Positions 40,611 to 55,006 of a stretch of DNA of 60,000 bases are shown here, one piece after another (position 1 is the stretch's first letter; the number at the start of each line of letters is the position of its first letter). Made by a program: the position numbers and the translations under genes. The DNA comes from Nymphaea colorata (lineage: Eukaryota > Streptophyta > Magnoliopsida > Nymphaeales > Nymphaeaceae): contig NC_045148.1 in NCBI RefSeq assembly GCF_008831285.2, forward strand, positions 7,819,001-7,879,000. Direction: 5' to 3'. A model generated the notes under the pieces. That model was not told where the DNA came from. It saw only the letters and a program-made list of their open reading frames with translations, and ran no database searches.

Positions 40611-43600
40611 GTAATATCTTGCTTTTTCATCTGTCTTCTATACTCTATACATTTGTCTACATTCACTTAGTGCGTCCCTGCTTGTTGTATAAACGTAGTG
40701 CCTATAAACAATTTACCTTGAGGGAGATGGAACATCTACATAATTCACTGCGTAATTCATCTTACAATTGCTCCAATTAACATGCACTAAGACCATTAAT
40801 GCCAAATTGGATGGTTAGACATTTGCATGATAAAATGAGGCAAAAAAATCTCTTGTGTTGTAGTGATTTATTGTCGTTTGAATGGCGGCAGATGCAATAC
40901 TTTTGTAGTGCTTAGAGGCAAGTGCAACTTTTTAGGGCTTAATAACAAAAATAGAATGCATTTCTCATGCTTAGGTGTATAATGACAACATTTTTTGGCG
41001 ACATAATTGGCTTTATGGCTTGAAGGCTTTAATGCCTTGTGATCCTAGATGTTGGAGGGCTCCTTTTAGTAAGTAAAGTCCGTGGATCTATTGCTTAAGA
41101 AGCTTAGTCTCGTGGGATAAACATCTAAAAAATGAGCTTCTCAATAGGTCAGGCTAATGACATAGCCTTAATATCTTTCAAGTCTTATTTTTCCCTGTAA
41201 ACTACGTTCTCAATGTTTAGTGGATAACTGTTGGGATCATTGAAACTTCCATTTAACAAGTGCATAAATTAGAGGAAGACAAGGGACAGAGGGAGGTTTC
41301 CTTTGGTGTCCCTTCCAGTCAAGAATTGGGGCCTCACAATCTCTAGCCAATATAATAATGTTTTTCCCTATCATGGGGAATCCAAAAGGCCACCTCCTTC
41401 AGCAAGGGGCCACTGAGAGTCCACTGTGCATTCGCTTGTCCGGCAAAGGTCTCTTTCTTCCTCGTGGCCTCAAAGTTAGCTTAAAATTCTAATGATTATC
41501 AATTTTGCACTAGGTGAAATCCCTTAATTCATTACATTAATGTATGACCATGGTTACCCGGAAATTCACCTCTCTTTTTGAAAATTCACTTCCATGCTCT
41601 CGTCTTCATACTGCTTCTCCTAAACTCCATCATGTACATTAATTTACTATGTTTCTATACATTCTTTTCCTTTTTTTCATTTCATGGATTGCATCTTACA
41701 TATTTTCCATTTACTGGTTACTAAATGTGTGATCATTCAGCTTTGTGAAGCTACAATTGATGGCAAAGAACAAATTATAAGGTAAGACTATAAAAAATAA
41801 CTAAAGGTGGTGTTTGGTCACCTCATATTTAGATCCATGGATGTGATGTGCAAATGATCCACCAAGGTCTGATCTATGTCCAGAGGGGGAGATTCTGATC
41901 TTAGACCCATGGATCTAAAATTCTCATGAAAATCATAGACCAGAGTAGATGAAAGGTAATCAAACACCCACAAATGGAAAATGTAAAACAATGGCAAAGA
42001 GTACAACTTTTTCACTCCAACTCTTGCACATTGAACATATGTTTTTGCATACTTGAATTTATACAGTCTGGGTCACTATTGATAGGTTGGTTGAGAATCC
42101 AATATACAGGCCTTCTCTCTTTATGCTAAGAAATGATGAAAGCATTGGATACAGAACTTTCTTTGGACCAGAGGGACCTATGGCAAACACTCATCTCAAA
42201 AGTTTGAGTGCCATCTGCAAAACTACACAGCAAGGACTGGGTATTAGGTGACTTGTATGTCTACCTTGTTTGGATGGCTCAGGAAGAAACTTGTGATCAT
42301 TTTGTTGGGTTACATCCGTCTTCTGCGGCTACTCATTATTGTTGATCAATTGGTATAAATTTTATTGAAGTATGCTTGGATTGTCAGCAGGACTAATGTG
42401 TGATCTTATGCATGTGCATCTGATCCATGCATTGGTGCAAATTATCCTTCCAGGATTATTTGAAAATCTTGCTATGCTCTGAAGGTTTTTGTCAAATTTT
42501 TCTTGAATAGAAACCACAGAATCTGAGTTCTTATATACATATATGAATTTGTTTCTCATTTTTTCAAAAGAATGGGTTCTCAGTTGGGGAGATTCCAAAC
42601 GTGAATTGTTCCCATGCAAGCGTTTCCTGATTGCCATGGTTATTCTTATTGATACCTGCATACTGATATTTTCTTTTATTGCTCACAGAACTTGCGGGTT
42701 TGGTGCCATCTCGCAGATGGTCAGTGGGAGCTAGGAAAAATACTGTCTACAACAGATGAAGATGTTGTAGTGTTGCTTTTAGATGGCAGAGTAAGACTCC
42801 CATCATGTGGTTCTTCCCTAAGGAACAAGCTGGATTAGATAGCTTGAGATAATAACTTTTGCCTTTTGCTTTTTGTTGTTCGTCATTTCAATTTTAGAAA
42901 GCAATTGTGAAAAAGGAAAACCTGTTGCCTGCAAATCCAGATATCTTGGAGGGCATAGACGATCTTATTCAGCTGAGTTATCTGAATGAGCCTTCAGTTC
43001 TTCACAATCTTCACTACAGATATTTACGGGACTTGATATATGTAAGTACTAAGTAGCAAAAGAATTTTTTCCAGGCATTTGAACTTGTAGTTGATTCTAT
43101 TGCCTGCTTGCCATGCAGACAAAGGCTGGACCTGTCTTGGTTGCAGTCAATCCCTTCAAAAAGGTACCTCTATATGGAAGTGAAACTATTTCAGCTTATC
43201 ATAAAAGGGTCACAGACAGCCCTCATGTCTATGCGATATCAGAGACTGCTTTTGATGAGATGATGCGAGGTACCGAATTCATATTGAAATAAGTTGACTG
43301 ATTTGCATCTAGTAGTGGTTAATTTGTCCTATTCCTGTTTCCATTAGGAATGAGTTGGTACGTTTTTTGTTTCTCTTATTTTGTATTTTGTTGTTCTACA
43401 GATGAAGTGAATCAGTCAATCATTATAAGGTAAGCCAAATACTAATAATTTTCTTTTAAAGCTCTGGTTCATGCATAATCCATTTCTTGCTTCTGCTAGG
43501 CATATACTTTCTTGGATAAAACCTTGATTGGTTGCAGAAAACCTAACAAAAAATGAGTTCTTGGTACACAAGGCACAAGCAAATATACAAGCTTATTTGA

Positions 43601-46600
43601 TTATCAATAAATTATCTTTTTGCCATAGGTTGGAGCATTTTAGCTATTAAAAGCTTATAGTTTCAAGGATGTAAAACAAAGGTCAGCGGATTTACTTACT
43701 ATGACTTCTGGTAGACAGAAAGGTGTTAGGAGTTGCAGCTTTCTTATTTCTGATAAGATAGTTGCGGTCAATGTTGGCTTCTTTCTTTCTCCAAAGTGAA
43801 CTGGAGATTAGCAGTAAAAAGCTATCAATTGCACATGCATACATCTGGGTTGTGGGTGTGCATATGCATCTGGGATATAGTCCCTGAGGATTGAGAAGTT
43901 ATTTAATTTTTTAATCAGTAAAATTTTCTGCCAAGTCATGTCTTGCCTGAATGTCTACTTACTTGCATGTGTTTGCACATGCATGAACATGCATATGGGC
44001 TATCACACCAAGGCACCAGTAAGCTCTTGCGATTACAATGTTTTGCTATTTCAAAGTTAGGTAGTTAGCATCATTTTGTGTTATATACATGATATACAAA
44101 TGATGTATGGCATGTTTATAGACATAAACGCATGCACGTTTTTGCTCAAGTGTTTACGCATTTGTACATGTCAATCATGTGTAGAATATCATTACTGTCT
44201 TTTGCTCTTTAAGCTCACCAGAATATCTTACAGTGGTGAAAGCGGCGCTGGGAAAACAGAAACTGCAAAAATTGCAATGCAAGCCTTGGCTGCATTTGGA
44301 GGTGGTAGTGGGATAGAATATGAGGTGTTGGAGACGAATCCCATATTAGAAGCCTTTGGTAATGCCAAAACTTCAAGAAATGATAACTCAAGCAGATTTG
44401 TGAGTAAATTTGCTCTGGCTTTTGTGCCTTGCAAAGATTCTGTAAATTTCGTTTCTTATTTAGGAATAAGTGAAACAAAGCCAGTGTCCTATTGTTTATA
44501 TGCTTTCTGTTGCAACAATTACAGGGAAAATTGATTGAAATTCATTTTAGTGGAACGGGAAAAATTTGTGGTGCCAAAATTCAGACTTGTAAGCATGCCT
44601 TTTAGTCATTTATTTGTAAGATGTAAACCTCACTTTCATGTAGAAGGATCAATTTCTTCAATTTCTTAAAGGTACATAAATTATATCTAATGTTATGCTT
44701 TCTCTTTTTGGTACCCTCAAACTAAACTTGCACATGCTTGAAGTTCTGCTTGAAAAGGTAATGTTTCAATGCATATAGTTTTGACAGTTTCCTTATTTGA
44801 AAATTCCTTTGGTAGCTTTTCTCAATATATTTTCTCTTGTGCAGTCTAGAGTAGTCCAGCGAGCAAAAGGAGAGAGGTCATATCACATCTTTTATCAACT
44901 TTGTGCTGGAGCTCCTCTTTCACTCAAAGGTTGTCTTTTCTGGAAATTGTGTGTGTATGAAAGTTTAATTTGACTGCTAATGAGCTTGTTCTTTGTCATT
45001 AATTTGAATTTTGAAGCATGCTACGGTCTTCAACATGACACAAACACACATATAAAGGAGATGCCAATTTGAGGCTCTAACCAATTATACTGAAAAAAAA
45101 ATCAGCAATTGAATATATCTATATATCATATGTTGTTGGATGTTTATTTTTTTGGCTTGTCCTAATTTCCAGATAAGTAACAAAGTTTGAAAACCAAATT
45201 AGCTGCAGGCACAGAATGTGAGGGTACATCCAGTTATGGAACAATAAACTGTTATGCTCATTGCGTCGCTATATCTTCCTTGTTATTAGGAAAAGAATCT
45301 TGTTCATCAAGTAACATGACATATATTAAGAACATATCATGCTTCAGAAACGACTTGTGCTTAAGACGTCAAACGCCTCATTCTTGTGGTTTGACAAATT
45401 AGAATGTGTCTGGACTCTGAATTAGGGCCAATAAACACGTGATATACCTAGGATTCTTCCAGGCTGATGTCAGGATACAGGTAAGGTTATATATATGAAT
45501 CTGAGCAAGCAATATATTCAAACTCAAATTTAGTTCTGGATGGGGCTGGCCTGCTGGACTTAACCCATCTATAATTTAGTAATTCAACCATACGATCTTC
45601 CAGTTTGACCTAACAAGTTGTAGCTCAAGCCACATGACATAGCAATTTTATATGCATGAGGGTTTCTTTCATAGGTTTTCCTTTCATTTTTTTCTTCCTG
45701 CTAGCTGCTGCTTACGGAGAAGGCTCCACTTCAACATTATTCTTTGAAAATGTTCTTTCACCACTCTCCGGTTCTCCCCATCCCCTCCTCTGTGACTTTG
45801 ACTATACAAGAAACAGGAGTTCATGCTGTATGTTCTTTGATTGTTTTACTTTTGGCAGCTTTTGTAGTCATCCTATACACTTTCTAACTTACCATTAGCT
45901 TATTGTGTTATTTTTCTTAAAACTTGTGATATCTATTAATTGCTATTTCCTAATGAGTCTATTGAATGCCTCAAGGTGAGGTGAGTCAGAATGAAGAGAA
46001 AATTCTGGCAAGAAATGCCTAGTTATACTTCCCTACTTTACATCCTGCATAGTGTACCCTTGTGATGGTGATGTAGGAGCTAGGCTTTCCTATTTTCTCC
46101 AATCATTATTCGACCTTTGTTTTGTTACCAGTATTTCTGAGAGACTACTCTTCATGTCGTCATCACAAATATCACCTTCTCTTTTGACAAAAAGCACTTA
46201 AAAATGAAAAAAAGCAACAAGAAGAAAAGGGAAAAATGGCAATATTTTGAAAAACTAAAAATATTGCATTTTATTGGTTTATTCACATTTTTGGTCAGAA
46301 AATGTGCTTTAATAGAGGTTTATTTTAATATTTTAGTAACTATTCTGAATTTTGTGAATGTACTTTTTTGTAAGACAATTAGCACAATCAATATTTTATT
46401 AATTTTTGTTATTTTTTTATACTTTGTTTTTTGAATTCTGAAGTTTTTCCTGAGAAAAACAAACTTTCGAATCAATACCTGAGAAAAATCTCAGCTATTA
46501 GTGAAAACGGTTTATGTTCAGGTAAAATCGAGCCGATTTTCACCGTCCTTTGGGTCTTAAATGCAAGTAGTTGGCATGGCTACTAAATGAATGTGACTCG

Positions 46601-49600
46601 TTGCCTCAAATTTATATCAGATACTCTTGGCTTAGAGGCATTTCAAATTTATTTCCACACATGCATGGATGCAGTGCAATAAGCAAGAGAGCATGGGTGG
46701 TGGCCAAGTTCTTTCTTCTCCTTAAACAATAGGGATGTCAATGGCTGCCCTTCTCTCTCTCCCTCTCCCTCTCTCTCTCCATATACATACTTGTAGACAT
46801 ATACATACACACATACACCCTCAGCCAAGTTCATTTCAAAACCTATAATTGAACCCACATCTACGTGACTGTCATGAAACCTGAACAAAATGGTCACCCC
46901 TTGCTAGTTCAGCTTTACCTGCACATCTTGTCTTCAGTGTGTGGGTAAGGGTAGCCAATCATCACTAACTTTGTGGGTGTAAATTTGCATTGTGTTATGT
47001 TATCCTTTTATATGTCTTAATTAGATCGTGGCATATATTTGAGCTTTAGTGCTTTTGATATTGATTGGAGGAATATCTTTCATCTTCAGAGAGGCTGAAT
47101 CTGAAAGCAGTGGGTGAATATAATTATTTGAACCAGAGTGACTGCTTGAAAATTGATGATGTTGATGATGCTCAACGGTTTTGTATGCTGCTGGTAAGTT
47201 TGTGATTCATCTAAAACTTGTTTATACTTTATAGTGTCATTAATTGATGTCTCCCTTTCTTGCATCTATTTGCTTACTCAATTTTTTGTTTGACCAGAAA
47301 GCATTAAACACAGTCCAAATATCCAAAGATGACCAAGAGAATGCATTTTCTATGCTAGCTGCTGTACTCTGGCTTGGAAACATATCGTTTGTGGTGATAG
47401 ATAATGAAAATCATGTGGAGGTTGTTGAAGATGAAGGCAAGTTTTATATAACATATTATTTTTCTAATAATTTTGGAAAAGAAAGCTTCTATCTTGTTTG
47501 CACATGATTTGTTCAACTTTCAACTAATTTCAACATTTGTTGCTTTCTTAACATTTCATGTGACTTGTTTCTTCACGTATTGGAAAATATTTAATCTTAC
47601 TTTTAGTTTTTCATCTCATACACAATCACATTGAGCACACATAAGTAAATTGACCTGAGGTTCCTTGTAGTTGCTTGCCTAAAATACAGTGGATCTTTTC
47701 TATATAAGACAAGACCCAAACCATACAAAGACAGCAAACACAGTGGAAAAATTACACTAGTTAGACTATTAAGCCACAAACTTAGCAGCTTCTATAGGGT
47801 GTCCAGCTGCTTCATTGACTAGAGCAAACCATACAAAGACAGCAAACGCAATGGAAAAATTACACTAGTTAGATTATTAATCTCTCCACCGGTTTCAGTA
47901 TAGCTGATCTTTGATTTACTGAATAAGTGTAATAGAGTAGTGAAACCATCAAATCTTATTTCTGATGTCTCTGATTATTTTTAGAGCTTTCTTCACTTAA
48001 ATTATATGGATTCTTATTTTCTGGTATTTGAATGTTCAACTCAACCTTTTTTATAAAAATATTGAACAAGTTCCATTCCATTGTTTGATCACTTTGATGT
48101 GTTTAAAATACTGAAATGTAGGTCTTCAGGACCCCTACCTACTAGTTGTAATGCTAGAAATAGCAACACTAGTGTTAGGGAATCGTCGGGTAAGTACCAA
48201 CTAACGGCAAATTTCCACACCATCACACTTTATGCTTTAGCATGACATCCGGTGGATCGATACCGATGAATTATAAAAAAGAAATTTGAATAAGTAACTA
48301 CGGAGGGTTCCGCTCAAAGAACAACAGTGCAGCATTTGGGATGCATATTTCTGTGTTTGTCTACAGATGAATGTGTGGGTTTCATTTATGCATGCATGAG
48401 AGGGTTTGTCGATGCAATTGTCTGGAAGTGTTTGGTAGCAGCTTTTTACTTTGTTATGTTTTAAAAGCTGAAAACAGTGTGAGGAAAAAGATTCCTTCAG
48501 AAAAAGAATTCAAACATCTCCAGTCTGAAAGAACTAGTCACAGGAGCTCAAGTGAGTAATGTAAATGAGGTGCACAAAGTAATTCAAATTTCACTAAATG
48601 TTTGAGGAAAAGCATACAAAGTAGAAGGGGGATACCCACTTTTATATTCATAACGGGCCTCAAGAATGCCCAAATGGACTAGCTGCTGGCTCTTCAGTGG
48701 ACCATTTGGTCAATGTAGTTTTGACTGAAAGATGTCCTTCTTAGTTGGGACTCTAACTAATCAGCAGTCTACTTGCTGCTGACATGCTGTTCTCTAGGCC
48801 AAAATCAGCCTGGTGCTAAACTCATCAACTAGCTGTTAACTTGCCTGAGTAATTGAACTGGTTGATGCCTACTCAGAGATGTAGAGAAAAATGTAAAGAA
48901 TGTGGAATTCATGCCATTTAACTGCCTCTTGTAGTTGTGATACTTGTAATTTAACTAAATTGGACACCTATAAAAATATTTGTTAGGTCACAACTAAGCT
49001 ATCTTATGTTAGATTTCTCCTTTTTTACTCTTTCAGGCATATCAACTGCAGCAAAATTGTTAGGTTGCAAGGTTCAGGATCTCATGTTGGCATTGTCCAC
49101 TCGTAAAATACGGGCTGGCAGTGATAATATAGTACAAAAACTAACAATGGCACAGGTTAGGAAATATGAATTCATGCTTCTTTATTTTTCAATGTTCTCT
49201 CTGTGCTATTTTCCTGTTTTCCTGAAGTAAATGCAAACACTCCTCACGAACATTTTGTGCTTATACTTCTTTTGTGAAGGCCACTGACACTAGGGATGCA
49301 TTGGCAAAATCCATATATGCTAGCTTATTTGATTGGCTCGTGGAACAAATCAATAAGTCACTTGAAGTGGGGAAACGGTACACAGGGAGATCAATAAGTA
49401 TACTAGACATCTATGGGTTTGAGTCTTTTCATGTATGTCGCATTTTATTGCCGTTAATTAAGCGTCAAAAGTCTATTAATAGTTTTAAGTTTTAACAGCT
49501 TTACTTTATTTCCAGAAAAACAGCTTTGAACAGTTTTGTATAAATTATGCAAATGAGAGGCTGCAGCAGCACTTTAATCGTCATCTATTCAAGCTTGAGC

Positions 49601-52600
49601 AGGAGGTTAGTTTTCATAGTGAATGTTAACTTTTATGCTTACCTTGACAAAGTTCATCACTGAAAGCTTTTTATGCTTCAGATGTAGGAGGTTCCATTGA
49701 CTTTTAACGTTGATATCTCATGAAAGTATTGATTTGATGTTAACTACTAGGTTGCCCCAAGGATTGGATATATTTACATCACAGAATGAGGAAATAATTT
49801 AAATTGTAATCTACATCTAAAAAGTATTTTTGCAGAATGAAAAACATGCAATTGCTGTGTCTCAGATGTGCTCTATACACTGCAATAGTCACTGTAATGT
49901 CACATAAATCAAAGTAAAATTAAGTAGTTTGGATCTATAGGTACCCAAGTGTCAAAGTACCCATTTTGTGTACGGGTATGGCGACACGGGTACGTGGACC
50001 TTACTGAAGTACCCATGTGATTTAGCACTGTAGGTACTGCATATTTAACTACTATTCCAGCACAGGATCAGAAAGTTTGAATATAAAAAAACTAAAGGCC
50101 TGGAGGTTCAATATTGATTAATAGCAGAAAATAGTGATTAAATTGCTTAATGAGTGATCAAGTGTAATATGCCACACATCCAGTTTAGCGGACCATGTTT
50201 GTGACATGTCATATAGGCTTAAGCATGGTTACCGTCATGCTGAAGATCTGTATTCATTTCAGGCTGCCAGCAATGATTTTTGGATGGCCAATGCAACTGC
50301 TGACCTTAGTAACTGCATATTTGAGTAAAGCTGGAACTCAATGCTAAAAGGCACTCATCCTGTCGAGTTGTTTATGCATTAGGTTGTTTTTTACTTGTCT
50401 GTTGACCCTTCATCTTCATGCAGGCACACAAATTTCTGTTTGCGCTTATGCTTTAGAACACCATCATTTCTGTTTACCATTTCTTGTATTCTTTCTAGCA
50501 TCCAACTGGCAATTTAAACATCAGAAAATTTGTGATAGGAATATACTCAGGATGGGATCGATTGGACAAAAGTTGAGTTTGAAGACAATCAAGAATGTCT
50601 TAGTCTCTTTGAGAAGGTATTGTTTTTCTTTGTCTTGTTTTTTCCTACTTTGTCTTCGTTTCGCATTTTTAAGTCCACTGTTGGTCTTCTCTGTTATGCA
50701 AACAAAAATTGGTTGTGGCTCAGAATTTGTTCATCTTATTGTTCACTGTCATTGTTTTCCTTGTTCTGAGACTTCTACTATGATAATTTTGTATTTTCTG
50801 ATGAGGCTTAAAAAATATCTGCATTCTGGCGCTTCTTTGTTAAACTATCTTAGATGAATTTTAAGCTTATTGCATGCCCCTGGGCATCTACATTTTCTTT
50901 TATTAGCTGGGAATATTTTATTTTATTAGTATCAGAGAGTGACCTGTTTGTTAACATTATTTATGGTATTGTGCTTACATGTCCCCAATTTGATGTTTCA
51001 CTGTTTAGCCTGTACCAATCGATTTTATTTTTTTTGCAGAAACCACTGGGGTTATTATCTTTATTGGATGAGGAGTCAACCTTTCCTAATGGAACTGATT
51101 TGACTTTTGCTGATAAGCTTAAGCAACATTTACGTGACAACTCTTGCTTCAAAGAGGAAAGAGGCACAGCTTTCAGTATCCTTCATTATGCTGGAAAGGT
51201 ATCCTCTGGAGTATCTTTTTTCCTCTTTCAGTTAACCTTATTTTAATTTTCTTGTCTGGAAATGTTTAACAATTGGATTTGCAACTAGGTTTTGTATGAT
51301 ACAACTGCTTTCCTGGAGAAGAACAGGGATTTGCTTCATGCTGATTCTATCCAACTTCTTTCATCTTGCGACTGCTACCTTCCACAGTTGTTTGCTTCTA
51401 ACATCATTGCTAATTCTGAGAGGTCAGCAAGTCCTTTTTGGCGGCAAAATGGTGTTGATACCCAGAAGCAGAGTGTGGGGACAAAGTTTAAGGTGTTGTC
51501 CCTTGACATACCTGTCTTTCTCAGAGATAAATTCAAACAAGACATTGTGAAAATTTTTGATAAAAATCTGACATCCAGTAAATTTCACTGATCTATCTTG
51601 TGACAATTATTTTTGGATCGTAGAGAGTTCTTTCTGTATGAATATTCTCCATGATCTGAGTTTCAGCTTCTTTCATTTCAAATTGTTGGCACTGTTTCCC
51701 TTTATTAATTGTTTAGTTGTCACTTGCCCGTTGTTTGGGAAACTATTAAGGCTTTACAATTTATATGTACAAGCATAATAGAAGCTTGAATACACATGCA
51801 TCATTATATCTAAAGCTACTTATGATTTTTATTTGTCGTTTGATTGATGGGCATGAAAGAACTGATCAATGTAAAGTCTCTACTGCTAAATCTTGTGTAT
51901 AGTTGTTGAGATGGCCTTTGCCTTTTCCATGTTATATAGTTTCTAAGAATAACCCTTTTCTGACCAGTCCTATAAAAATGCAGAGTATGCTTCATGCATC
52001 ATGAAAAAGTGATGTATGTAGCTATCTGTAGGTCTTGCGCAAGTTTCCCATGTCATAAGCTGTCAATATTCATTTGTTTTTTTGTCTAACATTGATGGGG
52101 ATAGGTTGGTCAGGTTTGTAGTTGAGCCTTTGATATTTTACTGCTCCTGGTCAAAGAGTTCGATTTTCTTGGTATGCAGAAAGGTGTGACAGCTTGACTG
52201 CCACCAAAATTAAGCTTTTATAACACTAAAAGAATTGTTGGAGAAAAAAAATCACGAACTTTGTTAAATCAAGTTAAAGTAAAGGAAATTTCAATATACA
52301 AGTCTAATAAACATTTCACTCATTCAGATTAAGTTGTATAAGTGTGTAATCCACTTTTCTGGATGGTGGGTCATAATCCTCTTAGTCACAAAGTGTGTAT
52401 ATATATAAAAAAGCTAAATTCAGATGCACAGACGCACCGGATATTTGAACCCAGTGTTATCAAATCAACTTGAATGATGCCAATTTGCAAATTGATTCTA
52501 TATGACATCTGTATATTATCATGTTTATTCTGAAAATCAATCTCTTATATGACTTATGTGGCCTTTCATTTTAGTTGATACTTGCTATTTTATTGATTGC

Positions 52601-53571
52601 ATCAATGGCTTAGTGTGAATGGTCTTATAACAAGCTGGAGTTAATATATAACTTCCTTGAAGCTGTTACAGGGAGAAGGGTTTTATCCTTAACATGTCAA
52701 ATATGATAAGTAGCTTGCATTTATTTTGTTGCTTAAAACTTGCCACTGTATATTGCTGAAGTGATTTTGGTGATCATGAAAAATTTAAGTTTCTTACAAT
52801 AATTTTCAGGGCCAACTTTTTACATTAATGCAACGTCTGGAGAATACCACACCACACTTCATTCGCTGTTTAAAGCCAAACAATCTCCAGCGTCCAGGTT
52901 TATATGACAAGGATCTTGTCTTGCAACAGCTAAGATGTTGTGGAGTCCTGGAGATTGTCAGGATTTCAAGGTCTGGATATCCTACGAGAATGACACACCA
53001 GTATTTTGCGAGAAGGTAGAAGTTTGCCATTGTCGCAACCATGCTTCATTAGAACTTATGATGATCGATGATTCTGGCTATCTTTAGTTTTATGCTAATA
53101 GAAAACATCTTTTAGGTATGGCTTTCTTCTTTTGGACCGTGTTGAACCTCAGGACCCACTCAGTGTTTCAGTTGCAATTCTTCAGCAGTTCAACATTCTG
53201 CCTGATATGTATCAGGTTGGGTATACAAAGCTGTTTTTCCGGACAGGCCAGGTAGCTTTCTTTCATTATTATTTTTTGTCTTGTAAAATTTTGCATTGAT
53301 GTTAGCAAGCAACCTGATCAAAATTGACCTTAATGAGTGATTCTTGTCTGTGTGCTGCATAAAAGAGTAGGGTGCAGCTTTTCATTCTTTTGCATGAATT
53401 GTTTTGACTTTTTTGTTCTTTCCTCTGCTCGTATAATTGAGTTCTGTGGAAAGCTGGGAGCGTTGCTGGTCTAGAGAAAAGTACACTAGTCATGGGTTCT
53501 TTCTTGTGGCAACCTAAGACATACAATGACTGGCAGTTGTCCTAAAAAAAATCCATAATGGTCTTTAATTG

Positions 53572-53638
<67 letters not shown>

Positions 53639-54953
53639 GCTTCAGTTATTTCTGCTGCTGGTAGACGTCGATTCACTTCCTCTCTCTTGCAGAGTCCGAA
53701 GGGCATGTTGAATGCTGACAGAAACAGTCTGAGAACCACCTATCTGGCCACATTCAAACATGGGGGAGGTGTCTCATTCAACCATCCATCATTTCCTTTA
53801 TAAAAAATACAGTCAATCCTGACAATCCCTAAGTAATACGTTGCCAAGAGTGTGGTCTAAAAAGATTGTGTGGTGATTGTTTGTACTTTCCTATGGAAAC
53901 CTAAGAGGCATGACTGGCAGTAGTAAAAGTGGCGTAAAAAGAATGTGTAGTATCACTTGTCTTTTCTTGTAGAAATATATGAGATACAATGACTGATAGT
54001 GGCCTAAATGAACTTGGATTAAGTGGACTTAGCTATTGGTATCTAAGAATTCTAACTTGGACCAAGTGGGCATGCCTATTGATACTTAAGGAACTCACAT
54101 TGTAATATCTTACTACCACTTTCCAAGTTTCCAACCTTTGTACGTCAGTTGTTGTTGGAGCAATGTCCTTTAATTTTGATATCCCTGTCTACAAACTGTT
54201 GGGTCTATTTGAGATGAGTATAGAATGCCCAGTCTGATGTGTTGATGGCAGTGGGGTGCTTTCTAAACATTCATTCTACAGAAACACAGGTGCACACAAA
54301 CACAAGGTTCTGACTTCGTGCCCTCTATGTTGATGTTAGTGGATTTTAGTTAGTTGCAACAAGTAAACGATTCTAAAAAATGATGGCAGCTGGCCTTTTA
54401 AAATTTTTTGTGTCAACAACACTAGCTCTCTCTCTCTCTCTCTCTCTGTGGCCACTAGATGTTGGCACTGCACAGGCTCCCAAGTATATGCCTAGATGCA
54501 GCCATTCAAATTGGTGAGAAATGCTTGAGCAGGCAATGTCTGGTTGCTCTATCCAAAATAAGCGCAAATTTTTGTTGTGGATTTTGTATGTGTTCTTATT
54601 CATTTGAGAATTTCCAGATTGGTGCTTTGGAGGATACAAGAAATCGTGCTTTGCTAGGCATTCTCAGTATTCAGAAGTGCTTTCGAGGTTTCCAGGCTCG
54701 TTGCCATATCCAGGAACTGAAGAGGGCAATAATTTCTCTGCAGTCATGTAAGTTCTTGATACTGGTAATCATTTAAGGGAATTTGAAATTGGAAGTTTAT
54801 AACCTTTCATTACTGGAATTTGTAAATGCTTCCTTCTGGGTCAAGTCTTTGTCTAAAATCAGCTTTCCAGGGCATTTTCAAACACATTTCTCCTCAGATC
54901 CATGTCAATTGACTCTCCAACCTTTACTGCAGCTACTGGCTACCAAAAGATAC

Positions 54954-55006
<53 letters not shown>

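Noticed and set aside
50854-51246. 130-codon frame treated as one gene
   Set aside because: Its middle is myosin exon 16 (51040-51198) read through into both introns.
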